Positions 18,205 to 27,097 of a stretch of 64,000 nt of DNA are shown in pieces (the first letter of the stretch is position 1; every line of letters starts with the position of its first letter). Made by a program: the position numbers and the translations under genes. This DNA comes from Pantoea sp. Ep11b (GTDB lineage Bacteria > Pseudomonadota > Gammaproteobacteria > Enterobacterales > Enterobacteriaceae). The stretch spans positions 1,736,001 through 1,800,000 of the forward strand of contig NZ_CP160631.1 in NCBI RefSeq assembly GCF_040783975.1, given 5' to 3'. The notes beneath the pieces were generated by a model that had not been told where the DNA came from, searched no databases, and worked only from the letters and a program-made list of their open reading frames with translations.

Positions 18205-19395
18205 TCACATTACGCGGCAGGCGAAACCTTTCAGGTAGAGACCTTCCGGATAGCTGGCGATCACCGGGTGATCCGCCGCCTGACGGAACTGTTCGATGAA
18301 CTGCACGTCACGACCGGCATCCAGCGCGGCATCGGCAATAATTTTCTGGAACAGTTCGGTCGCCATCAAACCCGAGCAGGAGAAGGTCATCAGGATCCCG
18401 CCCGGATTCAGCAGCTGAATGGCCAGCATGTTGATATCTTTATAGCCGCGACAGGCACCCATTAACTGGCTTTTATTCTCGACGAACTTGGGCGGATCCA
18501 TAATGATCAGGTCAAATTTCTCGCCGCTGTCACGGTAACGGCGCAGCAGTTTGAATACGTCATCACGCTCAAAGCGCGCGCGGGAGAGATCCAGCTCGTT
18601 CAGCTCTACGTTCTGGCGCGCAACGTCCAGCGCCTCCTGCGAAGTATCGACGCTGATCACTTCCTGACAGCCGCCCATCAGGGCAGAAACAGCGAAGCCC
18701 CCGGTGTAAGAGAAGCAGTTAAGCACACGGGCGTCCTGCGCATAGCGACGCGTGGCCAGACGGCTGTCACGCTGATCCAGATAGTAGCCGGTTTTATGCC
18801 CGCCCTGGATATCGACCAGCAGCTTCATACCGTGTTCGGTAATCGGCAGCAGCGGCGGCGGCAGTTCACCGGTCACGGTACCCTGTGCCAGCGCCAGACC
18901 CTCTTTCTTGCGCACGGCGACATCAGAACGGTCATAGATGGCGCAGGTCGGGAAGCACTGCTGCAGGGCGGTGACGATCGCCGCACGCTGATATTCTGCG
19001 CCTGCCGAGAGCAGTTGCAGCACTAAAAAGTTGCCAAAGCGGTCGATCGTGACGCCCGGTAAACCGTCAGACTCCCCGGCGATCAGGCGATAGCTGTCCA
19101 GACCATCGCGGGCTGCCAGCCATTGACGCCACTGCTGCGCCTGCTCAAAACGGCGGACAAAGAAGGCGATATCGATGGATTCATCGGCCTGCCAGCTCCA
19201 GACGCGGGCGCGAATCTGCGACGCGGGTGAATACGCGGCGCGTGCCAGCCACTTACCGTTGCTGTCACAGACGTCGATGGTTTCACCCTGTTGCGCTTTG
19301 CCTTCCAGACGCGCAACGGCACCGGAAAAGACCCATGGATGGCGACGGAGCAGGGACTTTTCACGTCCCTTTGCGAGAATCAATCTGACTGTCAT
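18205..19395 (-). CDS. rlmI: 23S rRNA m5C1962 methyltransferase RlmI
   Basis: Protein of 396 aa, as in E. coli: N-terminal PUA domain ([20 protein letters not shown]), a central EEHEE domain and a C-terminal Rossmann SAM-methyltransferase. Seen: [18 protein letters not shown] (SAM loop), the acidic [24 protein letters not shown] (catalytic motif IV) and FSCSGLM carrying the conserved Cys. It methylates C1962 of 23S rRNA. It lies immediately upstream of hspQ but the latter has its own promoter. Confidence 0.96.
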   Translation of the reverse strand: MTVRLILAKGREKSLLRRHPWVFSGAVARLEGKAQQGETIDVCDSNGKWLARAAYSPASQIRARVWSWQADESIDIAFFVRRFEQAQQWRQWLAARDGLDSYRLIAGESDGLPGVTIDRFGNFLVLQLLSAGAEYQRAAIVTALQQCFPTCAIYDRSDVAVRKKEGLALAQGTVTGELPPPLLPITEHGMKLLVDIQGGHKTGYYLDQRDSRLATRRYAQDARVLNCFSYTGGFAVSALMGGCQEVISVDTSQEALDVARQNVELNELDLSRARFERDDVFKLLRRYRDSGEKFDLIIMDPPKFVENKSQLMGACRGYKDINMLAIQLLNPGGILMTFSCSGLMATELFQKIIADAALDAGRDVQFIEQFRQAADHPVIASYPEGLYLKGFACRVM

Positions 19396-19480
19396 AGTTT
19401 GCTATGCTTACCTGAAAAAATGAGGTGCCATTGTCCGGTGGATAACGGGAAATTGCAACGAACAGCAGCAGGAGAGAATC

Positions 19481-19759
19481 ATGTCAGCAACCGGTTTTAA
19501 GGCCTGGGTGCATGGCCGCGTGCAGGGCGTCGGGTTTCGTTACAGCACGCAGGCGGAAGCCAGAACGCTGGGGGTGCTGGGCTATGCCCGGAATCTGGAC
19601 GATGGCAGCGTGGAGGTTTTTGCCTGGGGCGAGGCGGAGCAGGTTGATGCGCTGCTCGCCTGGCTTAAAGCGGGCGGGCCCCGCAGTGCCCGGATTGATC
19701 AGGTGCTGGTGGAGCCGCATCAGCCTGCTGAGCCGCCGCGCGATTTCCGCATCGGTTAA
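19481..19759 (+). CDS. acyP: Acylphosphatase
   Basis: Protein of 92 aa of the acylphosphatase fold (yccX in E. coli), hydrolysing acyl phosphates. The signature [14 protein letters not shown] carries the catalytic Arg, and [18 protein letters not shown] carries the catalytic Asn. ATG 19481 follows a GGAGAG site. Its stop codon directly abuts the stop of tusE on the other strand. Confidence 0.96.
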   Translation: MSATGFKAWVHGRVQGVGFRYSTQAEARTLGVLGYARNLDDGSVEVFAWGEAEQVDALLAWLKAGGPRSARIDQVLVEPHQPAEPPRDFRIG

Positions 19760-20086
19760 TTACAGACACTTCGCGGGTTTAGGCAGGCCGGCGATTTTGG
19801 TTGCCTGCTTCGCCGGCCCCTCCGGAAACAGGCGGAACAGATAGCGACTGTTGCCTTTCTCCTCGCCATATTTCTGCGCCATCGCCTTTACCAGCATTCG
19901 CACGGCCGGGGAGGTGTTATATTCCAGATAAAATGCGCGCACAAAATGGACCACTTCCCAGTGCGCCTCCGTCATGGCCAGGCCTTCCTGTTGGGCGATC
20001 TGCGCCGCCAGAGCTTCACTCCAGTCGCCGGGGTGCTTCAGGTAGCCTTCGGCATCGACGGCGATTTCGTTACCGTTAAAATTCAC
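19760..20086 (-). CDS. tusE: Sulfurtransferase TusE
   Basis: Protein of 108 aa of the DsrC/TusE family (yccK). It accepts sulfur from TusBCD and hands it to MnmA for 2-thiouridine at tRNA wobble position 34. The acceptor cysteine is the penultimate residue (KPAKCL, Cys107), as the family requires. Conserved [15 protein letters not shown] and [15 protein letters not shown] are present. Order acyP-tusE-yccA is that of E. coli. Confidence 0.96.
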   Translation of the reverse strand: MNFNGNEIAVDAEGYLKHPGDWSEALAAQIAQQEGLAMTEAHWEVVHFVRAFYLEYNTSPAVRMLVKAMAQKYGEEKGNSRYLFRLFPEGPAKQATKIAGLPKPAKCL

Positions 20087-20142
20087 GCGACATCCTCTTT
20101 ATTAATGATGGTGCAGTTTATCAAACCTGGCAGTCAGAAAAA

Positions 20143-20169
20143 GCAAAAACCCCGCCGGAGCGGGGTTTT
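20143..20169 (-). terminator. Terminator after yccA
   Basis: GCGGGG/CCCCGC stem (20150-20165) with a four-base loop, followed on the minus strand by TTTTTGC. T4 on the plus strand may allow weak bidirectional action. Confidence 0.85.
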
Positions 20170-20190
20170 GACATGGAACCCGAGCGCACA

Positions 20191-20844
20191 TCAGTTGCTG
20201 CGGGCAAATCCCAGCAGGCTGAGCAGGCTGACAAAGATGTTGTAGAGCGAAACATAGAGGCTGACCGTCGCCCGGATGTAGTTAGTTTCGCCGCCGTGAA
20301 TGATGTTGCTGGTTTCCCACAGAATCGCACCGGCTGAGAAGAGAATAAACAGCGCGCTGATCGCCAGATGTAACGCGGGCAGCTGCAGGAAGATATTCGC
20401 GACGACCGCCACCAGCAGGACCACAAAACCGGCCATCATCATGCCGCCCAGGAAGGACATATCACGGCGGGTCGTCAGCACATAGGCTGAACAGCAGAAG
20501 AAGACCAGGGCGGTTCCGCCCAGCGCCAGCGCGATCACATCACCCATGCCTGCGGTTAAGAACGAGCTGAGGATAGGGCCCAGGCAGTATCCCAGGAAGC
20601 CGGTGAAAGCAAAGGCGGCCAGAATCCCCATCGGGCTGTTAGCCATACGGTACGTTAAGAACATCAATCCATAAAAGCCGACCAGCATCAGGATTAAACC
20701 CGGCGCAGGCAGGGCGAGCAGGGTGCTGGCGGTCGCCGTCACGGCCGAAAAGGCCAGCGTCAGGCCAAGCAGAAAATAGGTATTGCGCAGAACCCGGTGC
20801 GTTGACAGTAATGAGGACTGCGATGAGGTGACAATTCTTTCCAT
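20191..20844 (-). CDS. yccA: YccA, Bax-inhibitor-1-like membrane protein
   Basis: Seven-helix inner membrane protein of 217 aa (219 in E. coli) of the UPF0005/BI-1 family. E. coli YccA is a substrate and modulator of the FtsH protease. [21 protein letters not shown] opens the protein, and the C-terminus has the family's [21 protein letters not shown] strong AGGAG site supports the start at 20844; the longer frame to 20868 is not used. Confidence 0.95.
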   Translation of the reverse strand: MERIVTSSQSSLLSTHRVLRNTYFLLGLTLAFSAVTATASTLLALPAPGLILMLVGFYGLMFLTYRMANSPMGILAAFAFTGFLGYCLGPILSSFLTAGMGDVIALALGGTALVFFCCSAYVLTTRRDMSFLGGMMMAGFVVLLVAVVANIFLQLPALHLAISALFILFSAGAILWETSNIIHGGETNYIRATVSLYVSLYNIFVSLLSLLGFARSN

Positions 20845-21064
20845 GTTGCGCTCCTTTAAGCAGAACACTAAATATGCGCCGAGAATACGCAGGCTGTTAA
20901 AGAGGGAAAAGGCGTTTTACCCTTCTTTACGCGTTAATCTGCTAATTGTTTGAGCAGAGTGGCGATTTTTACAGCGAAAAATCACAATCTGACTGTTTTT
21001 CAGGCGAATAGACAGAATCATGCTTTACATCGCGAAACGGGGTGTTTATAGTGCGCGTCATTGC

Positions 21065-21152
21065 GGAGGGGTGGCCGAGTGGCTTAAGGCAGCGGTCTTG
21101 AAAACCGCCGATGGGAAACCATCCGAGAGTTCGAATCTCTCCTCCTCCGCCA
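21065..21152 (+). tRNA. tRNA-Ser (anticodon TGA), copy 1
   Basis: 88-nt class II tRNA with acceptor GGAGGGG, D-arm with GGCTTAAGGC, anticodon loop CTTGAAA (anticodon TGA), a long variable arm and encoded CCA. It corresponds to serT of E. coli, also next to yccA. Confidence 0.97.
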
Positions 21153-21231
21153 CTTTATCTTCCCTGTATTAACAGCAGCGAGTAAAGTGGCAGGATCTGA
21201 CGATTTTGCCGATGCAGTAAAGTTTTAAAAC

Positions 21232-21319
21232 GGAGGGGTGGCCGAGTGGCTTAAGGCAGCGGTCTTGAAAACCGCCGATGGGAAACCATCCGAGAGTTCG
21301 AATCTCTCCTCCTCCGCCA
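21232..21319 (+). tRNA. tRNA-Ser (anticodon TGA), copy 2
   Basis: Identical in all 88 nt to the copy that begins 167 nt upstream. E. coli has a single gene at this site, so this is a local tandem duplication. A strong terminator follows. Confidence 0.97.
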
Positions 21320-21325
21320 GATTTT

Positions 21326-21354
21326 ACAGGCCAGCACTCAGTGCTGGCCTGTTT
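21326..21354 (+). terminator. Terminator after the tRNA-Ser pair
   Basis: ACAGGCCAGCAC-TCA-GTGCTGGCCTGT forms a perfect 12-bp stem followed by TTCGTTTC. The rest of the gap to agp (21355-21587) shows no gene. Confidence 0.85.
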
Positions 21355-21587
21355 CGTTTCTCTCCTCCCCTGATTAATTCCGCGTTAATAACCCTGCGGG
21401 TCTCCCGGTTACGCCACGGCGCACGCCTTTCTCCGTTCCATCTCTGCTATAGTCCACTCACTGTTTTTGCAAACATCTGGCGCTTTTCTGAGGCGAGCTG
21501 AGTTACACTGTTAATTACATCGCTCTGAGGCGAGCTAATCGGTTGATAGCCAGAGTGTTTCTTTACTGAATGAATGGAATAGGCACA

Positions 21588-23270
21588 ATGATCAATAAAC
21601 TGAGTCTTTGCGCATTGTCAGTACTCGCTGCATTGCCGGTCGGTACGGTAGCCCTGGCGGCTGACAGTGATATGCAGCTCCAGCAGGTGCTGATGTTAAG
21701 TCGTCACAATCTGCGTGCGCCGCTGGCTGATAATGGCAGCGTGCTGGAACAGTCGACGAAAAAAAGCTGGCCGCAGTGGGATGTTCCCGGCGGACAGCTG
21801 ACCACCAAAGGTGGCGTGCTGGAAGTCTATATGGGTAACTATACCCGCCAGTGGCTGGCACAGCAGGGGCTGGTGAAAAACGGCAGCTGTCCTGACAGCA
21901 ACAACGTTTTTGTTTACGCCAACAGCCTGCAGCGCACTGTGGCAACCGCCCAGTTCTTTGTTAATGGTGCTTTCCCTGGCTGTGACGTCGCTGTCACCCA
22001 TCAGGATGAAATGGGCACCATGGATCCTATCTTCAATCCGGTCATCACCGATGGCAGTGAAGCATTCAATAAAAAAGCGCTGGCTGCGATGGCTGCCGCG
22101 AATGAGAGACTGTCGCTGAAGCCCGCCTTCCAGCGCCTGGAAAAAATTGTTGACTACAAGGCCTCACCGGCCTGCAACAATAAAAAGCAGTGCGATCTGA
22201 GCAGCGGCCAGAACACCTTCAGTGCAGAAAATGGCAAAGAGCCGAACGTCAGTGGCCCGCTGAAAGTGGGTAACTCACTGATGGATGCGTTCACCCTGCA
22301 GTACTATGAAGGTTTCCCGCTGGAGCAGGTGGCATGGGGCCAGATCAAGACGCCTGAACAGTGGAAAGAGCTGTCGGCCATCAAAAATGGCTATCAGGAT
22401 GCGCTGTTCACCAGCCCGGATGTCTCCCGTGAAGTCGCGGCGCCGCTGGTGGATTACATCCGCAGTCAGTTAGTGGATCAGGACAAAGCCAACGCGCCGA
22501 AAGTGACGCTGATGGTGGGGCACGATTCCAACATCGCTTCGCTGCTGAGTGCGTTACAGGTCAAACCTTATGAACTGCCGGATACCTACGAAAAAACGCC
22601 GATTGGTGGTCAGGTTGTGTTTGAGCGCTGGCATGACGCGAAAAATGACAAGGATTTGCTGAAGGTAGAGTATGTCTATCAGAGCGCCGATCAGCTGCGT
22701 AATGCCGATGTGCTGAGCCTGAAGAATCCGCCGAAGCGTGTCACGCTGCAACTGGCGGGGTGTGAAACCGATGCAAACGGCTATTGCAGCTGGGAGCAGT
22801 TCTCGCAGGCGCTGAACAGCGCGCTGCAGGGAACGCCAATGCAGCCTGCGGCGGCGCCACAACCGGCAGCGGCTGCGCAGTCTGACGACAGCGCAGAGGC
22901 GGCAGCGACCCAGGATGCGGCGGCGGATAAAGCGCAGACGGATAAAGCCGCAGCGGCGAAAGCGAAGTCTGATGCCGATAAAGCGGCCGCTGAGAAAGCC
23001 AAAGCGGATAAAGCGGCGGCTGATAAGGCTAATGCAGACAAGGCAGCGGCGGATAAAGCGGCAGCCGAGAAGGCTAAAGCAGACAAAGCTGCGGCTGAAA
23101 AAGCGAAAGCGGACAAAGCCGCTGCCGAAAAGGCAGATGCAGCAGAAAAAGCCAAAGCCGATAAGTCACCGGCGGAAGCCGCAGGCAGTGATAAAGCGGA
23201 CAACGCCGCGAACGCGCCTGCAGCCGCGAACAAGGACGAAACTAAGTCGGCAGCCGTGGCGACACAGTAA
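21588..23270 (+). CDS. agp: Periplasmic glucose-1-phosphatase with a long Lys/Ala-rich C-terminal tail
   Basis: Histidine acid phosphatase, 560 aa. Residues 1-25 are a signal peptide; the phosphatase part runs to about 415 and matches E. coli Agp (413 aa) closely. It has the phosphohistidine motif RHNLRAP (His40), [14 protein letters not shown], and the proton donor pair in VGHDSN. The role is hydrolysis of glucose-1-phosphate in the periplasm. The remaining roughly 145 residues have no counterpart in E. coli Agp: an Ala/Pro/Gln linker, then repeated [14 protein letters not shown] units like TolA domain II. The tail may span the periplasm or bind the envelope; this is inference. I chose ATG 21588 for the signal peptide; 21570 is also in frame. 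Neighbour order agp, yccJ, wrbA is ancestral but interrupted by an aldehyde dehydrogenase gene. Confidence 0.92.
   Translation: MINKLSLCALSVLAALPVGTVALAADSDMQLQQVLMLSRHNLRAPLADNGSVLEQSTKKSWPQWDVPGGQLTTKGGVLEVYMGNYTRQWLAQQGLVKNGSCPDSNNVFVYANSLQRTVATAQFFVNGAFPGCDVAVTHQDEMGTMDPIFNPVITDGSEAFNKKALAAMAAANERLSLKPAFQRLEKIVDYKASPACNNKKQCDLSSGQNTFSAENGKEPNVSGPLKVGNSLMDAFTLQYYEGFPLEQVAWGQIKTPEQWKELSAIKNGYQDALFTSPDVSREVAAPLVDYIRSQLVDQDKANAPKVTLMVGHDSNIASLLSALQVKPYELPDTYEKTPIGGQVVFERWHDAKNDKDLLKVEYVYQSADQLRNADVLSLKNPPKRVTLQLAGCETDANGYCSWEQFSQALNSALQGTPMQPAAAPQPAAAAQSDDSAEAAATQDAAADKAQTDKAAAAKAKSDADKAAAEKAKADKAAADKANADKAAADKAAAEKAKADKAAAEKAKADKAAAEKADAAEKAKADKSPAEAAGSDKADNAANAPAAANKDETKSAAVATQ
22909..23170 (+). 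repeat. Imperfect repeats encoding (A-A-x-K-A-K-A-D-K) units in agp
   Basis: The DNA is a series of near-repeats built on GCGGATAAAGC and GCCGAGAAAGC units that encode an alternating Ala/Lys/Asp/Glu helix. Units differ at synonymous sites, so the repeat is preserved at protein level more than at DNA level. Copy number could vary between strains. Confidence 0.8.
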
Positions 23271-23290
23271 GCTCCCGCACCTGCTGATAA

Positions 23291-23320
23291 TAAAAAACCC
23301 CGTCGAGACGGGGTTTTTTT
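23291..23320. terminator. Bidirectional terminator between agp and the aldehyde dehydrogenase gene
   Basis: CCCCGT-CGAG-ACGGGG with A6 before and T7 after. It separates two converging genes. Confidence 0.92.
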
Positions 23321-23335
23321 ATGGCGCCGGAACGG

Positions 23336-24709
23336 TTATCCCGCCACGACCACCAGCTTCTGGTTGGCAAACTCTTTGATGCCCAGGTCGGACAGCTCAC
23401 GACCATAGCCCGAACGTTTTACCCCGCCGAAGGGCAGCTCTGCGGAGGTATCGCTCTGCGAGTTGATGAAGACCATGCCGGTTTCGATGGCGGAGGCCAG
23501 CTGGCGGCCGCGTGCAATGTCGCGGGTCCAGACCGATCCACCCAGACCATAGTGGGAGTCATTCGCCAGCGCGACGGCAGCCTGATCGTCACCGACCACA
23601 TAAATCTGGGCAACCGGGCCAAAGAACTCCTGGTAGTAGGCCGGATTATCCGGGGTAATGCCGGTCAGAATCGTCGGCTGATAGAAGCAGCCTTCTCCTT
23701 CAAGGGCTTTGCCGCCGATCAGCAGTTTTGCGCCGCTGGCGACCGCGTCATCGACCTGTTTTACCAGACGGTCACGCGCATCGGCAGAGGAGAGCGGCCC
23801 CAGTGTGGTTTTCTCATCCAGCGGATCGCCCAGCGTGGCAGCGCTCAGCGCGGCGCTGAACTGGCTGATAAACTGGTCAGCAATTTTTTCATGCAGGATA
23901 AAGCGTTTGGCGGCAGTACAGACCTGACCGCAGTTGCTGAGGCGCGCCTGCACCCCCTGACGCACCGCTTCATCCAGATCCGCATCATCCAGTACCACAA
24001 ACACATCGTTGCCGCCCAGTTCCAGCGTCGACTTTTTAAGATGCTTGCCTGCCTGCTCCGCGACGGCGCTGCCGGCACGTTCTGATCCGGTCAGGGCCAC
24101 ACCCTGCACGCGATCGTCGGCGATCAGATCGGCGACCTGCTCGTTGGAGATGAACAGGTTGGTCCAGGCCCCTTCCGGCGCCCCGGCTTCGCGAACCAGT
24201 TTTTCAAAGAGATCGGCACAGTGCGGCACGATGTTGGCATGTTTGGCCAGCACCGGGTTACCCAGCGCCAGGTTGGGTGCCAGCACGCGCATCAGCTGAT
24301 AGTAAGGGAAGTTCCACGGCTCAACGGCCACCAGCACGCCGATCGGATGATATTCGACCCAGGCTTCGCCCAGCGCGCTGGGATAGGTTTCCGGCTGCAG
24401 AATGCGTTCGGCATTTTCGGCGTAGTAGCGGGCGATCTGCGAGCAGATTTTCACTTCACCGCGGCTCTGACCGATCAGCTTGCCCATCTCTTTGCTGGCA
24501 ATCGTCGCCAGCTCTTCCTCACGGCTATCAATCAGATCAGCCAGTTTTTTCAGGACCTGCAGACGCGGCTGGATCTCCCCCTTGCTCCAGGCGGAGTGGA
24601 ACAGGCGGTCGGCCACCTCCAGCGCATGACTCACGGCGTCGGCGTCGTGTGACGGCCAGCTTTTCAGCAACTGGTTGTTCGCGGGATTAATGCTTTGATA
24701 GGAAGACAT
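23336..24709 (-). CDS. NAD(P)-dependent aldehyde dehydrogenase, succinate-semialdehyde type (Sad/YneI-like)
   Basis: Protein of 457 aa, class I aldehyde dehydrogenase fold. Catalytic Cys lies in NCGQVCTAAKRF and general-base Glu in TLELGGND; the oxyanion Asn is in EPWNFPYYQ. Overall pattern (ISINPA-like start, GQVCxAAKRF, FGGVKRSGYGRELS end) resembles E. coli Sad, which oxidises succinate semialdehyde. The exact substrate cannot be read from sequence. It is inserted between agp and yccJ relative to E. coli and seems monocistronic. Confidence 0.85.
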   Translation of the reverse strand: MSSYQSINPANNQLLKSWPSHDADAVSHALEVADRLFHSAWSKGEIQPRLQVLKKLADLIDSREEELATIASKEMGKLIGQSRGEVKICSQIARYYAENAERILQPETYPSALGEAWVEYHPIGVLVAVEPWNFPYYQLMRVLAPNLALGNPVLAKHANIVPHCADLFEKLVREAGAPEGAWTNLFISNEQVADLIADDRVQGVALTGSERAGSAVAEQAGKHLKKSTLELGGNDVFVVLDDADLDEAVRQGVQARLSNCGQVCTAAKRFILHEKIADQFISQFSAALSAATLGDPLDEKTTLGPLSSADARDRLVKQVDDAVASGAKLLIGGKALEGEGCFYQPTILTGITPDNPAYYQEFFGPVAQIYVVGDDQAAVALANDSHYGLGGSVWTRDIARGRQLASAIETGMVFINSQSDTSAELPFGGVKRSGYGRELSDLGIKEFANQKLVVVAG

Positions 24710-24734
24710 CGCGTACTCCTTGGTGAGCTAAAAA

Positions 24735-24758
24735 GAGGAGGGCGGGAAAGTCCCGCCC
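24735..24758 (-). terminator. Terminator after wrbA-yccJ
   Basis: GGGCGGGA-3 nt-TCCCGCCC (24740-24758) is followed on the minus strand by TCCTCTTTTT. It closes the wrbA-yccJ unit. Confidence 0.72.
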
Positions 24759-24763
24759 CTGAA

Positions 24764-24994
24764 TCAGACGTTTTTGCGTTCGACAGGCTTGTCATCCCAG
24801 GTCAGCAGATCTTTATCGGTCTTTTCAAATGCGCGGATCAGGACATCATCGCTGCCCTGCTGACGCCAGATCTCTTCGGCCAGGCGTTCATCGTAATCGG
24901 CCACTTCAAAAATGGCCTCAGCAATTTCAGGGGAGGTATGACGCAGACTGGCCCATTCGCCGACGTGATGTGCTTTCGATTGTTCAGTAGACAT
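24764..24994 (-). CDS. yccJ: YccJ family protein
   Basis: Protein of 76 aa with [20 protein letters not shown] and a C-terminus ending ERKNV, nearly as in E. coli YccJ (75 aa). Function is unknown. It lies 20 nt downstream of wrbA, with which it is cotranscribed in E. coli as part of the stationary-phase response. Confidence 0.95.
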   Translation of the reverse strand: MSTEQSKAHHVGEWASLRHTSPEIAEAIFEVADYDERLAEEIWRQQGSDDVLIRAFEKTDKDLLTWDDKPVERKNV

Positions 24995-25014
24995 AGTTTT
25001 CTCCTTTAATGAAA

Positions 25015-25614
25015 TCAGCCCTTCAGTTTGACGGTCACACCGGCAACATGTTCACCCTGGAAACGGGCGATGTTAAGTTCCGCTTCGGTCGGCTGGCGCG
25101 AGCCATCGCCGCCCGCCAGCGTCGTCGCGCCGTAAGGCGTACCGCCGCGAACTTCAGAGATATCGAACAGCTCTTTAGTGCCGTAGCCGATGGGCACGAT
25201 CACCATGCCGTGGTGCGCCAGGGTGGTCCAGACGGACGTAATGGTCTGTTCCTGCCCGCCGCCGGTGCCGGTAGAGGTAAAGACGCTGGCGACCTTGCCG
25301 TAGAGCGCACCTGACGCCCAGAGACCGCCCGTGCGATCCCAGAACGTACGCATCTGCCCGGACATGTTGCCAAAGCGGGTCGGGGTGCCGACGATAATCG
25401 CGTCGTAGTCTGGCAGAACGTCAGGCGTTGCTTCTGCTGCCCGCTGATCGGTTTTGCCGCCCACCTGTGCGAAGCGATCGGCCTCCATGGTTTCTGGTAC
25501 CCGCAGGATATCCACTTCCGCGCCGGGAACCCGACGAGCACCTTCTGCAACCGCGTTCGCCATCGTTTCAACATGTCCATACATCGAGTAGTAAAGCACC
25601 AGAATCTTGGCCAT
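25015..25614 (-). CDS. wrbA: NAD(P)H:quinone oxidoreductase WrbA
   Basis: FMN-binding flavodoxin-like tetrameric protein of 199 aa; reduces quinones by two electrons and protects against redox stress. Seen: the FMN phosphate loop [35 protein letters not shown], and the [10 protein letters not shown] segment. It is the first gene of the wrbA-yccJ pair. The 298-nt gap to ymdF (25615-25912) must hold divergent promoters; I see no further gene there. Confidence 0.97.
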   Translation of the reverse strand: MAKILVLYYSMYGHVETMANAVAEGARRVPGAEVDILRVPETMEADRFAQVGGKTDQRAAEATPDVLPDYDAIIVGTPTRFGNMSGQMRTFWDRTGGLWASGALYGKVASVFTSTGTGGGQEQTITSVWTTLAHHGMVIVPIGYGTKELFDISEVRGGTPYGATTLAGGDGSRQPTEAELNIARFQGEHVAGVTVKLKG

Positions 25615-25912
25615 AGATCTCTCCAGGTGGTTTTAACGTGCAAAAAAAGTATAGAAGAGCTTTTGTAATGTGGGGGCGAAGCGAAAGCGGAGGCAGAAAG
25701 GGTGGACAATAATTCAGCAGCTAATCGGTTGTTCAGCCACAGAATATGCGATTTTTAGTCAAATATATGGCGATTAATCTGTTGCTGAATGTGACTGTCA
25801 GCGGGATAAAAGCAGAATCTGGCTATTCTTTAAGCATGGGCGAGTGTGTAACCGGCACTTCAGCCCTCTGCGTTTTATTCTTATTTATCGCACTACGCGA
25901 CAGGAGCAGATC

Positions 25913-26086
25913 ATGGCCACACATCGTGGAGGTTCAGGCAATTTTGCTGAAAACCGTGAACGGGCCGCAGAAGCAGGACGCAAAGGCGGAAAAAACAGCG
26001 GCGGCAATTTTAAAAACGATCCGGAGCGCGCCGCGCGTGCCGGGGAGAAGGGCGGTCGCAGCAGTCCTAAAAAAGCGGACGCCTGA
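25913..26086 (+). CDS. ymdF: YmdF, KGG-motif stress-induced protein
   Basis: Protein of 57 aa rich in Gly, Lys, Arg and Glu: MATHRGGSGNFAENRERAAE and two KGG-type repeats (AGRKGGKNSGGNF, AGEKGGRSS). These repeats define the YciG/YmdF/GsiB-like family, which is stress-induced and thought to be intrinsically disordered. CAGGAG precedes the start. Position next to wrbA and rut is conserved. Confidence 0.93.
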   Translation: MATHRGGSGNFAENRERAAEAGRKGGKNSGGNFKNDPERAARAGEKGGRSSPKKADA

Positions 26087-26182
26087 CCTCACTCCGCCGC
26101 CGGGTGAGACCGGCGGTGAACGTCATTGCTTTTACCCCTGGCTCTCCTCACAATACTGTCCGGATACCCTATCAGGTGAATT

Positions 26183-27097
26183 ATGTCGGACACATCCCGC
26201 GCGCTAACCCTGCGCCTGACGCGGCAGGAGCTGGTACTTCTTTTTATCACGATGATCTGGGGCGGAACCTTTCTGGTGGTGCATCGCGCGATGCAGCATT
26301 CGGGGCCGTTTTTCTTTGTCGGCCTCCGTTTCGCCACCGCCGCACTGCTGCTGGCGCTCTTTTTCCGGCGCTATCTGGCTGGCATCACCTGGCTGGAGGT
26401 AAAGGCGGGGGCGCTGATTGGTCTGTCGATTGCGGGCGGCTATGGCCTGCAGACCTGGGGGATGCAGACCATATCCAGCAGCCAGTCCGCGTTTCTTACG
26501 GCGCTCTATGTGCCGGTGGTGCCGCTGTTGCAGTGGCTGTTTCTGCGTCGTCCGCCCGGCCTGATGTCATGGCTGGGGATCGCGCTGGCCTTTACCGGCC
26601 TGCTGCTGGTGGCCGGGCCGCAGGATGGGCGCATCAGCCTGAACCAGGGTGAACTGGCGACGCTGCTGAGCACCCTGGCGATCGCCGCCGAGATCATCTT
26701 AATCAGCCGCTACGCCGGTAAGGTAGATGTCCGCCGCGTGACGCTGATCCAGCTGGCGGTGGCCTCACTGTGCGCCTTTGGGCTGATGATCCCCAACGGG
26801 GAAGGGGTGCCTGCACTCTCCACGCCGCTGCTGCTGAGCGCTCTGGGGCTGGGAGCCGCCAGCGCGCTGATTCAGGTCACCATGAACTGGGCGCAGCGCA
26901 GCGTTTCACCGACCCGCGCAACGGTGATCTATGCCGGGGAGCCGGTCTGGGCGGGCGTGGTGGGACGCATCGCGGGTGAACGTCTGCCCGGGCTGGCCTT
27001 GCTGGGCGGGGCGCTGATCGTCTGCGGGGTGATCGTCAGCGAACTGCGTCTGAAGCGAAAAAAAGCGGTGCAGCCTGCGGCCACACCGCTGGAGTAG
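26183..27097 (+). CDS. DMT superfamily (EamA) transporter
   Basis: Inner membrane protein of 304 aa with ten predicted helices in two EamA repeats (about 18-145 and 160-290). Repeat 1 carries IWGGTFLVVHRAM and SSSQSAFLTALYVPVVPLLQ; repeat 2 carries SPTRATVIYAGEPVWAGVVG. Likely an exporter of an amino acid or metabolite; the substrate is not predictable. It sits between ymdF and rutG, where E. coli has no gene, and its stop abuts that of rutG. Confidence 0.85.
   Translation: MSDTSRALTLRLTRQELVLLFITMIWGGTFLVVHRAMQHSGPFFFVGLRFATAALLLALFFRRYLAGITWLEVKAGALIGLSIAGGYGLQTWGMQTISSSQSAFLTALYVPVVPLLQWLFLRRPPGLMSWLGIALAFTGLLLVAGPQDGRISLNQGELATLLSTLAIAAEIILISRYAGKVDVRRVTLIQLAVASLCAFGLMIPNGEGVPALSTPLLLSALGLGAASALIQVTMNWAQRSVSPTRATVIYAGEPVWAGVVGRIAGERLPGLALLGGALIVCGVIVSELRLKRKKAVQPAATPLE

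Noticed and set aside
22909..23170. Repeats in agp as a possible CRISPR or minisatellite
   Set aside because: Units are contiguous, of variable length and in frame, without unique spacers; they encode a low-complexity helix.
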